DNA of 64,000 nt from Rickettsiales bacterium (GTDB lineage Bacteria; Pseudomonadota; Alphaproteobacteria; Rickettsiales; SXRF01): the NCBI GenBank assembly GCA_021299465.1, contig JAJTHB010000001.1:34492-98491 (forward strand), in the 5' to 3' direction. Positions 37,537-46,203 of the stretch are shown in pieces. The notes below the pieces were generated by a model. It did not search any database, had not been told where the DNA came from, and worked only from the letters and a program-made list of their open reading frames with translations. The number at the start of each line of letters is the position of its first letter. The stretch's first letter is position 1. The position numbers and the translations under genes were made by a program.

Positions 37537-40298
37537 GCTGCCATCTCCTTCCTGCCATTGCTCAGGCAACGAGCCACCGATTCAAGTAGCCCGGGCCGAT
37601 CAGTTTTAACGATACAGTCCTGCATACCAACCGTTTTACTTCGCTTGACCACCTCATCACTGACGGTGGCCGTGTAAGCGACAATCGGTATGCCGTTGAT
37701 CTTAGGGTTATTGCGGCAAGCCGTTGCGAAATCAAAACCGTCCATGCCTGGCATTTCGATGTCGGTGACGATCATATCGTATTTTTTCTGGATCAGCTCA
37801 TCAAGCGCATGCCTCGCATCTTCTGCAGCGGTCACTTTATAGCCGGCAGCAGATAACAGCGGCACGGTCAGGCTTCTGAAGAATGGGCTATCTTCCACCA
37901 AAAGCAGCTCACAATCCTGCGGGGCTGTGCCTTTGGATTTTTGCGTATCGGAAACCACCTCGCCAATCATATCAGAAAGCAGGTGTGCTACATTCACCAC
38001 ATCGGTCGTTTTTCCGTCAATCACCATACTGCCGAGATAACCATGCTCCTTGGAATCTTTCGAGCTAAGCTTAATATCAAATGGCGCATGCATGATATCG
38101 ATGATCTCCTTGACCACCAGACCAATCACTTTCTTATCATAGCTGAACACGACCACATCGACCGTGCCGGTGTTTGGAATCGAGAAGCTATCGTCCTGCG
38201 TTTTGAGGCGCATGAGTTCTCCACGATATTGCACGACCGGATAATCATCCGCGATTTCGATGGTACTAACGTCCACTTCTTCCAGCCGCGAAACGAGTTC
38301 AAGCGGAACTGCCTTTGGTGCACCCTTGCCCATGGTAAAGAGCAGGAAGCTGATCAAGCTTTCTCCCTCAGCCGTAAGCGCTTGCTGTGCCGCCTCTTGG
38401 CCCGACGAGCGTGTTGCCATCTCACTGCTACCAACCGCCTTGGCGATGCCGTTTGCATCCAGAATCATGATCACACTGCCATCACCCAGAATCGTGTTAC
38501 CGGAATAGATGCTTAGTGATTTTAAAATCTCTGCAACCGGTTTGACCACGATTTCCTCGGTATCAAACACCCGGTCAACAACAATGCCGAACTCATAAAC
38601 GCCCACCTTGCACACCACAATATACATCTCGCGCTCCATCAGCTCGGACGGTTTGACGTCAAAGCCAAGCATGTGCGAAAGGGTACCCAGGGGGAGTAAT
38701 TTATCACGAAGGCGCAGCACCAGCGAATCATTGATCGTTTCCATGCTGAGGTTGCTGTCTGGCGACACGCGCACCAGCTCCACCACATTGATCTGCGGAA
38801 CACCAAATTTCTGGCCACCAGCTTCTACGAGTAATACGGATACAATCGCGAGCGTGAGCGGAATTTTGATCGCCACCGTTGAACCTTTACCCCACGTGGA
38901 ATCGAGATCAATGGTGCCGCCAATTTTTTGAATGTTGGTTCGCACCACATCCATGCCAACACCACGACCCGATACCGCGGTAACTTTTTCAGCGGTAGAA
39001 AATCCAGCGGCAAAGATGTATTGAGCGATTTGTTTTTCAGTCATCGTGGCGAGTTCCGCCTCAGTTGCGATGCCGTTTTCGATTGCCTTCTGTTTCACGC
39101 GTTCGATATTGATACCACGACCATCATCGGCAATTTCGATAATGATATGGCCGCCCTCATGATAGGCAGATAGCGTCACGGTGCCGGTTTCCGGCTTACC
39201 TGCGGCGCGGCGCACATCCGGCGTCTCGAGGCCGTGGTCGCAGGAATTGCGCACCATATGGGTCAGCGGATCCTTGATCACCTCTAACAACTGGCGGTCC
39301 AGATCTGTTTCTGCGCCGATCATTTTCAGTTCGATTTTTTTGCCAAGCTCCATCGATAAATCGCGAATAAGCCGCGGGAACTTTGACCAGGCATTGCCGA
39401 TAGGCTGCATGCGGGTTTTCATCACCCCTTCTTGAAGCTCGGTCGTAATCAGGCTGAGCTGCTGAAGCGGTGTCATGAACTCTTTATCGTCTTTGGTGCG
39501 TGCGATCTGCATCAGCTGGTTGCGGGTAAGCACCAGCTCACTCACCATCTGCATAAGGTTTTCCAGCACATTGATATTCACGCGGATGCTCTGGTTCGCA
39601 CCATCACCACCTGTGCCTGCTTCCTTATCATCTGCTTTGGCCGCAGGTTTGGGAGCAGCATCTGGCTTTGTCTCAGGCGCGGCTTTGGTTTCGCTTACCT
39701 CAACGATGACAGGGGCAACAGGCGCGGCAACCGAAGCCGCGGGTGTTGCTTGCTGGCTTTGCTCAGCCATGAGTTTTTCGATGGCAGCAGCAATTTCCGG
39801 ATCATCTTCGCCTTTAAAGAAAGGAAAGGCATTACCCGCGCCATTGGCTGCCGGCGGCGGCGATATCTCTTCGAGTTTTGGCGGCGGCACTTCGGCAGGC
39901 GCTGAAGCTCCCTCGATCTGACCGGTATCGGCGAAATGATTGAGGCGTCTTTTGAGCGGTGTATCATCACCTTCAGGTTCGGTGCCATGACTACTCAAAT
40001 GGTCGATCAGACTTTTGATACAGTCGAGCGATTCAAGCACAAGATTGATGGCTTGCGGGGTTGCCTGCAATTTGCGATCACGGATTTTGCCGAGCACGTT
40101 TTCACCAGCATGCGCAACACCTTCAAGGCGCGGCAATCCTAAAAAGCCGCAAGTACCTTTGATGGTATGCATCACGCGGAAAATGTTGCTCAAAATAGCA
40201 ACATCATCTGGGTTTTGCTCAAGCTTGACGAGCTCGTTATCGAGCAGCGCCAGAGATTCCACCGTTTCGGTGATAAACTCACTAATTAAATCATCCAT
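37533..40298 (-). CDS. cheA: chemotaxis histidine kinase CheA with C-terminal receiver
   Basis: 921 aa. HPt domain with phospho-accepting His44 (RVMHTIKGTCGFLG), Pro/Ala-rich linker (about residues 130-225), dimerisation P3, kinase domain with N box HMVRNSCDHGLETPD and G box GRGVGMDVVRTNI, then two CheW-like regions and a receiver domain from about residue 800 with phospho-Asp in IVTDIEMPGMDGFDF. The fused receiver suggests a phosphate sink, or a CheAY type found in several Alphaproteobacteria. A palindrome lies at 38681-38698. Confidence 0.95.
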   Translation of the reverse strand: MDDLISEFITETVESLALLDNELVKLEQNPDDVAILSNIFRVMHTIKGTCGFLGLPRLEGVAHAGENVLGKIRDRKLQATPQAINLVLESLDCIKSLIDHLSSHGTEPEGDDTPLKRRLNHFADTGQIEGASAPAEVPPPKLEEISPPPAANGAGNAFPFFKGEDDPEIAAAIEKLMAEQSQQATPAASVAAPVAPVIVEVSETKAAPETKPDAAPKPAAKADDKEAGTGGDGANQSIRVNINVLENLMQMVSELVLTRNQLMQIARTKDDKEFMTPLQQLSLITTELQEGVMKTRMQPIGNAWSKFPRLIRDLSMELGKKIELKMIGAETDLDRQLLEVIKDPLTHMVRNSCDHGLETPDVRRAAGKPETGTVTLSAYHEGGHIIIEIADDGRGINIERVKQKAIENGIATEAELATMTEKQIAQYIFAAGFSTAEKVTAVSGRGVGMDVVRTNIQKIGGTIDLDSTWGKGSTVAIKIPLTLAIVSVLLVEAGGQKFGVPQINVVELVRVSPDSNLSMETINDSLVLRLRDKLLPLGTLSHMLGFDVKPSELMEREMYIVVCKVGVYEFGIVVDRVFDTEEIVVKPVAEILKSLSIYSGNTILGDGSVIMILDANGIAKAVGSSEMATRSSGQEAAQQALTAEGESLISFLLFTMGKGAPKAVPLELVSRLEEVDVSTIEIADDYPVVQYRGELMRLKTQDDSFSIPNTGTVDVVVFSYDKKVIGLVVKEIIDIMHAPFDIKLSSKDSKEHGYLGSMVIDGKTTDVVNVAHLLSDMIGEVVSDTQKSKGTAPQDCELLLVEDSPFFRSLTVPLLSAAGYKVTAAEDARHALDELIQKKYDMIVTDIEMPGMDGFDFATACRNNPKINGIPIVAYTATVSDEVVKRSKTVGMQDCIVKTDRPGLLESVARCLSNGRKEMAA

Positions 40299-40316
40299 GT
40301 GCCTGCCTCCTGCCTG

Positions 40317-40976
40317 TTATTGCCCAATTTGGGGTCTGGGCTGAACCACTTGTAATTCCAGTTCGTCTGCACCTTGCCGGTATTCGATTTGAGAACGAAT
40401 ATCGTCGGCGAAACGCCTCGTTAAATAAACCTGAACATTTTTAGGATCCAGATCTTCAATACCGACCTGACCTGCGAGCAAATGCTCCATTTCTGGTTCC
40501 CATTTAAGACCGGCACCGCTTGACTTGACCGTTACAATGCGCTGGCCCGCCGCGTCCTGACTGATGCGAACAGCAATGGTGCCACCACGGATTAAGGTGG
40601 ATGACGCAACAATCAATAAATTGAAAATAAGGCGAGACATTTTGACGCTGATGGAAACATCGGCGGCTTCTGTATGGCTGTCCGGCCAATCGAGGGTAAT
40701 CTTACTGCCGGTAAAAAAATCAGTCGCAATACGCTGTTTTTCAGAGAGGTTGGCTTCGCCATGATCTTTCACATTGCCATATGCCATACGGTAAAACTGC
40801 AGGCGAGTTACGGCAGAGAATGCACTGGTTGTAATGAGTTCCACCGCCTGCGATTGCATCGCTGCGCCTTCTTCACTTAAAAACTCAGCACCATTATTCA
40901 CCGCGCCAATCGGACCGGTCAAATCGTGACAAAGCCGCGTGCAAAGCAGCTCAGCTATTCGTAGTTCATCAATCAT
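40317..40976 (-). CDS. chpT: histidine phosphotransferase ChpT
   Basis: Relays phosphate from CckA to CtrA and CpdR. The DHp-like motif LLCTRLCHDLTGPIGAVNNGAEFL carries the phospho-His; the C-terminal pseudo-ATPase domain follows (IFNLLIVASSTLIRGGTIAVRI). 219 aa. It is the first gene of the che operon, 18 nt before cheA, so cell-cycle and chemotaxis proteins share a transcript. It completes two steps of the CtrA relay encoded in this window. Confidence 0.9.
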   Translation of the reverse strand: MIDELRIAELLCTRLCHDLTGPIGAVNNGAEFLSEEGAAMQSQAVELITTSAFSAVTRLQFYRMAYGNVKDHGEANLSEKQRIATDFFTGSKITLDWPDSHTEAADVSISVKMSRLIFNLLIVASSTLIRGGTIAVRISQDAAGQRIVTVKSSGAGLKWEPEMEHLLAGQVGIEDLDPKNVQVYLTRRFADDIRSQIEYRQGADELELQVVQPRPQIGQ

Positions 40977-40993
40977 CGCAAAAACTCTAGAGC

Positions 40994-41008
40994 TTAATCC
41001 ATGGTTTA
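40994..41008. promoter_or_regulatory. near-consensus CtrA half-site pair upstream of chpT
   Basis: TTAA, TCCATGG, TTTA: seven of eight defined bases match TTAA-N7-TTAA. It lies 17 nt upstream of the chpT start, where it could control the chpT-che operon. Confidence 0.4.
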
Positions 41009-41060
41009 CATCCCACTATTGACTCAGAAAGATAAAAATTTAGTAAAGCTGAGCCAATTA

Positions 41061-41080
41061 CTGCAACCTAAGGGTTGTAG
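41061..41080. promoter_or_regulatory. 20-bp dyad, candidate operator
   Basis: CTGCAACCTA and AGGGTTGTAG are inverted copies (nine of ten positions pair, two as G-T). It sits between the divergent chpT operon and the S24-like repressor gene, about 95 nt upstream of the latter. A natural guess is autoregulation by that repressor. Confidence 0.5.
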
Positions 41081-41174
41081 CGTTTTGAAATGGGATAAAG
41101 TTTACGATAGGCGAAAAGCGCCCAGCACAAAAAAATCTTTAGCTAAAACAGCTTATGGCTATTATACTGCACCT

Positions 41175-41870
41175 ATGAGCAATCCATTACCCCCTGCACT
41201 GGAATCCGCTTCCGGCAACCTGATTGGCCAGCGCCTCAAGCTGGAAATGAAGAAACAGGGCATTACCTCCGCTGAGCTTGCCAAGAAAGCTGACGTCAAA
41301 ACGTCTTTTCTATACGACATTATCAGCGGCAAATCATCCAACCCCTCAACCATTAAACTGGCACGCGTTGCCGAAAGTCTTGATATCAGCCTGGCCTATC
41401 TGGTTGGCAACAAGGATGTGTCGCAGCAGCCCAGACAAAGCACGCGGGATGCCGACAGCAATTACGTGACGGTGCCGCGCATTACGGTGGATATTACCGC
41501 TGACGGCAGCCGCGTGACTTCGCAGGAACACGAAGCGGAAGCTTATTTCTTTCGCAAGAGCTGGATCAACGATCATCTGGGGGTATCCGCTTCGGATCTC
41601 AGAATGATGTATGTGCGGGGTGACAACATGGAGCCAACACTCCAGCACAACGATATCGTGCTGGTGGATACCACCAAGAAAACCCCCTCGCCTCCCGGTA
41701 TTTTTGTATGTTTTGACGGGCTTGGCCTAACGGCAAGAAGACTGGAATTCGTGGTCGGCGAAAAGAGAATTCGCCTGATGTCGGATAACCCTCAATACTC
41801 GACCTTTGAGCGCGAAGCGGATGAAACGGTCATCATCGGCCGCGTGGTCTGGTTTGCGCGCGAAATTTGA
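41175..41870 (+). CDS. XRE-family regulator with degenerate S24 peptidase domain
   Basis: LexA/CI-like layout, 231 aa from ATG 41175. An HTH lies at about residues 15-70 (LKLEMKKQGITSAELAKKADVKTSFLYDIISGKS) and an S24 fold in the C-terminal half. The catalytic Ser of GDSM is Asn151 (GDNMEPTL), and the position expected for the catalytic Lys is Arg188 or Arg189 (LTARRLE). Self-cleavage is therefore unlikely and induction must be by another route. An open frame extends upstream to 41001, but no typical coding pattern is seen there. The 3' end overlaps the convergent gene by 79 nt. Confidence 0.85.
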   Translation: MSNPLPPALESASGNLIGQRLKLEMKKQGITSAELAKKADVKTSFLYDIISGKSSNPSTIKLARVAESLDISLAYLVGNKDVSQQPRQSTRDADSNYVTVPRITVDITADGSRVTSQEHEAEAYFFRKSWINDHLGVSASDLRMMYVRGDNMEPTLQHNDIVLVDTTKKTPSPPGIFVCFDGLGLTARRLEFVVGEKRIRLMSDNPQYSTFEREADETVIIGRVVWFAREI

Positions 41871-43213
41871 TGTTCATCTAACTTGCGATACAAGGTTGAG
41901 CGCCCAATGCCCAGGCATTTCGCCGCACGCGTCATGCAGCCTCCTGAATAATTAAGCGCAAAGCGGATCGCTTCTTCTTGGATGTGGCGAAGTGTTTTTA
42001 CTTTTCCATTATCGTCGGTCATCTGTGGCAGCTGCGAGACCTGATGTTGTGGCATACCATCCGTAAAGTCCTCGATGGTAAGCATAGCGTTTCGCGTTTG
42101 GCACACAGCACGCCAGATGGTATCCGACAGCTGATGGACATTTTCTGGCCATGACTGCTTGCTGAGCCACTCAAGCGCTTCGGGCGTAATGCATTGAACC
42201 GGTTTCATTTCCGATGCCGCATGGTGCGCCAGCCAGTGCTCTGCAATTGCGGGAATATCACTGCGGCGCTCTGAAAGAGGTGGAATCGAAAGCACAACCG
42301 AACGCAAACGGCTTAGCAGGTTGGCGTGTTGTTTCTGGAGTGAATTGATCGGCGACTCTGCCTGCGCGTGTGAACATATCAACCGAACATCAAGCTTTAT
42401 GGGAGTTGTTGCGCCAAGCGGCGTAATGCTGCCTGTTTCAAGAAAATGAAGAAGCTGCGTTTTCGCGCCATCCGGCAGGTTCAGAACATTCTCCAGATAA
42501 AGTGTACCACCGTCTGCTTCCCTTATTTTACCGATCATCATCTGGTCTGGGTCGTGCTGCGAACCAAACAACACCCCTTCCGCATAGCTGGGTGAAAGCA
42601 TGCGGCAATTCACCGCCACAAAGCGCTTGTTGGCGCGACTGCCATTTCCATGAACCACACGGGCGAGCAATTCAATTTCTGTGCCAGCAGCACCTTCGAT
42701 CCAGATAGGAATTTTTGATGAGGCGGCTTTGCGGGCGATGGACAGCATTTCCATCAGCTTTGGATGGCTGCCAACGATATCACTGAAATCCATGCTGCCG
42801 GAAAGCTTGCGTTCCAGCCAGCCAGTATACTGAGCGAGGTTACGAATCTGCATTACCAGCCTTAACGTGTGCTTGAGCCGCTCGAATGACACGGGCATCG
42901 CCAGAAAGTCGCTTGCGCCTGCCTGCAAAACATCATTGGTAAAGCAGTCATTGGCATAGCCAACGAGTGCAATGATTGGAAGGCTGGGATATAAAGAGCG
43001 CAAGCCACGAATGACATCGATCGCTTTTTGTGCTAGAAAACACGCGTCAATAATCACGAGCGTAAAAGTGTGTGCTGGGCTTTCATTCAGCAAGCGGTGA
43101 GCAATTGATGGGGTTTTGGCACATACAAGCTGATATTGCAGCTTCTGCTCCAGTGCATCGGAAAAGAGAAGTTGGTTACAATCCGCAGATACCATCAGAA
43201 TTTTGAGTGCCAT
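41792..43213 (-). CDS. degenerate NtrC-family response regulator
   Basis: 473 aa from ATG 43213. The receiver domain keeps an Asp at residue 56 (LVIIDACF) but lacks the usual N-terminal acidic pair and the Lys before Pro (AMPVSF). The AAA+ domain is recognisable (IVGSHPKLMEML, FVAVNCRMLS, ADGGTLYLENV, IPPLSERRSDIPAIAEHWL), yet Walker A reads EGAAGTEIE (no Lys), Walker B ends EN rather than DE, and the GAFTGA sigma54 loop is missing. The Fis-type HTH (TRAAKCLGIGRSTLYRKL) is intact. It probably binds DNA without driving sigma54 transcription. The C-terminal tail is coded opposite the S24-like gene. Confidence 0.87.
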   Translation of the reverse strand: MALKILMVSADCNQLLFSDALEQKLQYQLVCAKTPSIAHRLLNESPAHTFTLVIIDACFLAQKAIDVIRGLRSLYPSLPIIALVGYANDCFTNDVLQAGASDFLAMPVSFERLKHTLRLVMQIRNLAQYTGWLERKLSGSMDFSDIVGSHPKLMEMLSIARKAASSKIPIWIEGAAGTEIELLARVVHGNGSRANKRFVAVNCRMLSPSYAEGVLFGSQHDPDQMMIGKIREADGGTLYLENVLNLPDGAKTQLLHFLETGSITPLGATTPIKLDVRLICSHAQAESPINSLQKQHANLLSRLRSVVLSIPPLSERRSDIPAIAEHWLAHHAASEMKPVQCITPEALEWLSKQSWPENVHQLSDTIWRAVCQTRNAMLTIEDFTDGMPQHQVSQLPQMTDDNGKVKTLRHIQEEAIRFALNYSGGCMTRAAKCLGIGRSTLYRKLDEHQISRANQTTRPMMTVSSASRSKVEY

Positions 43214-43358
43214 ACTTCGAATGCTCCATAGTTTGTTTTTGGGACAGCCCACGCTGATATATACTATTAATTGTATATTTTTATCACATAATCAACCAAT
43301 GTTTTTTAGGGACATAATTTCTGCTGCATGGCGAAGCAAAAATCATTATTATGGCTTG

Positions 43359-43967
43359 ATGTCTTGGATTAAAGCAGGGTTCCTGATTTTTGTTCTCACC
43401 ATGTCGTCTGGCTACCGCTTCCGGTGCTGGATGTTTTGTATGGATCAAACTTCAACCCAGCACGAATATATCGAGCAGCGCGACAGATGCCGCTCTTACG
43501 CTGAACTTAAACAGGACATGCAGATACGGGGTACGGTCAAAGGCCCCGTCACCAACCGTGATCGCAAAACGGCACTGGTGAGTCTGTTTAATGAATGCAT
43601 GGCTGAAAATGGCTATAATATTGCCAACCCGGGGCCACCACCACCTGTTGCTACCAACACAGCCGTTGCCGCGCTTGCACCCGCCCCGTCGCCTCAGCCT
43701 CAGGCAATGACCGCCGCACCCGTAGCGGCCAAGCCGATGATTGTTGAACGCAATGATGGAAAGGCAGCGCTTTCAAGAACTGCGGAATGTAATTTCGCGC
43801 GGCATGCGTCTAAACATTCCAGCATTTCAGCGACACGCGCCAAAGCCTGCGATCTGGAATGCACACAACGCCTGAAAGCATCACCAAACGGCCCTCGCCC
43901 CGCCGCCTGCCCGAGCGATCGCACACCTGATCCTGAAATGGAACGCGGCGTTGATAGAGGCGAATAA
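43359..43967 (+). CDS. hypothetical secreted or anchored protein
   Basis: Unrecognised, 202 aa. I start at ATG 43359, which gives a hydrophobic N-terminus (WIKAGFLIFVLTMSSG). The frame is open upstream to 43203. The middle has six Cys in all and charged helices (DQTSTQHEYIEQRDRCRSYAELKQ); a Pro/Ala-rich linker follows near residues 90-120. C-terminal Cys pairs (AECNFA, KACDLECTQR) suggest disulfides. It is convergent with corA, with a 1-nt gap. Confidence 0.6.
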   Translation: MSWIKAGFLIFVLTMSSGYRFRCWMFCMDQTSTQHEYIEQRDRCRSYAELKQDMQIRGTVKGPVTNRDRKTALVSLFNECMAENGYNIANPGPPPPVATNTAVAALAPAPSPQPQAMTAAPVAAKPMIVERNDGKAALSRTAECNFARHASKHSSISATRAKACDLECTQRLKASPNGPRPAACPSDRTPDPEMERGVDRGE

Positions 43968-43968
43968 C

Positions 43969-45120
43969 CTACTGTAGCTGTTTGCTGTCGTACGATGCTG
44001 CCGGTGCTTTCGGCGGGAAGAAGCTATCGAGCCAGCCGCGGCGCTTGAAAAACACCACCATACCGGTCGCCATTGCAAACATCATGCCCATCACTGCCGG
44101 ATACCCGTAGGGGGAATGCAGCTCAGGGATATTATCGAAATTCATGCCATACACACCGGCCACAAAGGTGAGCGGAATGAAAATCGCCGAAATCAAGGTG
44201 AGTACTTTGACGATCTCGTTGGTTTTATGGCCTTCATAGGCAAGGTAAGTGTTGAGCAGCCCCGACGCAGTATCACGATAAAACTGCGTCAGCTCGTTTG
44301 CTTGCACGCTATGGTCATAGCAATCACGCAAATAACCACGCACACCCTTGGTTACAAGCGACGTCTCCTCACGCATGAGCAGGTTGATCATGTCGCTGAT
44401 CGGCCAGATAGTTTTATGCAGCAGCAGCAGATCGCTCTTGGTATGATGGATCTGGTTAATCACGTCGCGATCACGGATATGGCGACTGCGCGTCATGATC
44501 TCGTCTTCAACAGTCGCAAGATTTTGATTGAGTTTGTCGAGGATCGGGAAATATTTATCAATCACCTCGTCGAGCAGCGCATAATACAAGTAGTCGGTGC
44601 CGTGACTGCGGATCTTGCCGGTGCCTCGGCGGATACGCTCGCGCACCTGAGAAAAGCTGCTGCCCGGGCGCTCTTCAAATACAATCACGACATTCTTCTT
44701 CAGGAAAATGCTGATATGCTCACTTTCAAACTGATCACCGATCAACCCACCCTTAATAATGGTAAAAAGCAGATGTTCATAATGCTCGGTTTTCGGGCGG
44801 TGGGTGGTATCGAGCACGTCTTCGAGCAGTAGGCGATCGATGGCGAACATCGTGCCAATTTTTTCAATCGTCTCGATGCTGCCTAGGCCGATCACATTCA
44901 CCCACACCACCGGCCACGCACCCACAAAGCGGTTGATTTCTTCAAGCTCACGGCAGGCATGCTCAATGTAGCCTTCAGGGCCATAAGCGATGACAAAAAC
45001 CTGTGAGGGATGAGAAAGCGGGCTGACAGTGAGCACGCCCGGCGATGAACCAGGGTTCGGCTTATACGATCCGGGGGTGACCCGTCGCCTGCGGAATGTG
45101 CGTCTTAGTGCGCTTGCCAT
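43969..45120 (-). CDS. corA: CorA-family magnesium/cobalt transporter
   Basis: Pentameric divalent-cation channel. A long cytoplasmic alpha/beta domain is followed by two C-terminal helices with the signature YGMNFDNIPELHSPYGYP between them; the GMN filter motif is intact. The usual WKYGYP-type loop is SPYGYP here and lies on a palindrome (44101-44117). The N-terminal 35 residues are Arg/Pro/Ser-rich and poorly conserved, so the start at 45120 is uncertain. 383 aa. Confidence 0.92.
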   Translation of the reverse strand: MASALRRTFRRRRVTPGSYKPNPGSSPGVLTVSPLSHPSQVFVIAYGPEGYIEHACRELEEINRFVGAWPVVWVNVIGLGSIETIEKIGTMFAIDRLLLEDVLDTTHRPKTEHYEHLLFTIIKGGLIGDQFESEHISIFLKKNVVIVFEERPGSSFSQVRERIRRGTGKIRSHGTDYLYYALLDEVIDKYFPILDKLNQNLATVEDEIMTRSRHIRDRDVINQIHHTKSDLLLLHKTIWPISDMINLLMREETSLVTKGVRGYLRDCYDHSVQANELTQFYRDTASGLLNTYLAYEGHKTNEIVKVLTLISAIFIPLTFVAGVYGMNFDNIPELHSPYGYPAVMGMMFAMATGMVVFFKRRGWLDSFFPPKAPAASYDSKQLQ

Positions 45121-45185
45121 GGCCGCCTCTATGCTGCTAAAAGTTAGGCTTTAGTTACTCTTTTAACCCTATCAGTCAAGCGAAA

Positions 45186-45623
45186 ATGGACATGACCCAA
45201 AGCCCTATCACCTGCGCGCGGCGCATTGAGTTCGACGCCGCCCACCGCGTCATGCAGCATGAAGGCAAATGCAAACACCTGCATGGCCACCGCTATGCGC
45301 TGGAGGCGAGTTTTCAGGCAGCGGGGCTGGATGCGCTCGGGCGCGTTGTCGATTTTTCGGTCATCAAGGAAAAGCTCGGCGGCTGGATTGATGCCAACTG
45401 GGATCACGCGACGATTTTATTTGATAAAGATAAGGCCCTCGGCAGCGACATCGAAAAGCATACCGGACAAAAGGTGTTTTATTTAAGCGTGAATCCCACG
45501 GCCGAAAACATGGCCGCCTATTTGATGCAAAGAGTCATCCCGGATTTATTCAAAACGGACAACATACGCTGCACCCATCTCAGGCTTTATGAGACGCCAA
45601 ATTGTTTTGTAGAGATAAGCTAG
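45186..45623 (+). CDS. queD: 6-carboxy-5,6,7,8-tetrahydropterin synthase QueD
   Basis: Second step of queuosine and 7-deazaguanine synthesis. Zinc histidines are in FDAAHR and KHLHGHRY; the catalytic Cys is in GKCKHLHGH; the C-terminal LRLYETPNCFVEI binds pterin. 145 aa, slightly longer than the E. coli enzyme (121). No queC, queE or queF is in the window. The last 4 nt overlap the convergent pdxH. Confidence 0.94.
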   Translation: MDMTQSPITCARRIEFDAAHRVMQHEGKCKHLHGHRYALEASFQAAGLDALGRVVDFSVIKEKLGGWIDANWDHATILFDKDKALGSDIEKHTGQKVFYLSVNPTAENMAAYLMQRVIPDLFKTDNIRCTHLRLYETPNCFVEIS

Positions 45624-46201
45624 GGATAAAGCCTTGTTATTTCCCAGCCCTCGCCGCTGCGGCTAAACACCTCGCGGTCATGGATGCGGAACAAACCTTC
45701 CTCCCAAAACTCGATGACTTTCGGCACTACGCGCCAGCCATACCAATACGGGGGGCGGGGTATCTCGCTAAGGCCGAAGCGTGCGGTTTCACGCGCAACA
45801 TCCGCAACCAGCTGTGCTTTATCTTTGAGCGGGCGGGACTGCTTGGACGCCCATGCGCCGATGCGGCTATCGCGCGGGCGGCTATTGAAATAGGCGTCCG
45901 ATTCTTCGTCGCTGACTTTCTCAGCGATACCCTCCACCCGTATCTGGCGTTTCAGCGGCATCCAGTAAAATACCAATGCTACGCGAGGATTTTCGCGCAG
46001 ATCATGCCCCTTGTGGCTTTCGTCATTCGTGTAAAATACAAAACCGCGTTCATCGACTTCTTTGAGCAGCACCATGCGCGCCGACGGCTCACCGCTTTTA
46101 TCAGCGGTAGCAAGGCACATTGCTGTCGGCTCAATAATATGTGGATGCTCCGCTGCGGCATTTAGCCATGCCTGAAACTGGGTGATTGGATTCTTGGTCA
46201 T
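45620..46201 (-). CDS. pdxH: pyridoxamine 5'-phosphate oxidase PdxH
   Basis: FMN enzyme making pyridoxal phosphate. It shows MCLATADKSGEPSARMVLLKEVDERGFVFYTN, the FMN/PLP contacts in ALVFYWMPLKRQIRVEG and the C-terminal RFGLSEIPRPPYWYGWRVVPKVIEFWEEGLFRIHDR. 193 aa. It ends a minus-strand run with astA and the aminotransferase, itself a PLP enzyme. Confidence 0.95.
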   Translation of the reverse strand: MTKNPITQFQAWLNAAAEHPHIIEPTAMCLATADKSGEPSARMVLLKEVDERGFVFYTNDESHKGHDLRENPRVALVFYWMPLKRQIRVEGIAEKVSDEESDAYFNSRPRDSRIGAWASKQSRPLKDKAQLVADVARETARFGLSEIPRPPYWYGWRVVPKVIEFWEEGLFRIHDREVFSRSGEGWEITRLYP

Positions 46202-46203
46202 GA

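Noticed and set aside
41001..41174. N-terminal extension of the S24-like regulator
   Set aside because: The stretch holds a dyad and promoter-like AT-rich sequence, and the family begins near the residue coded at 41175.
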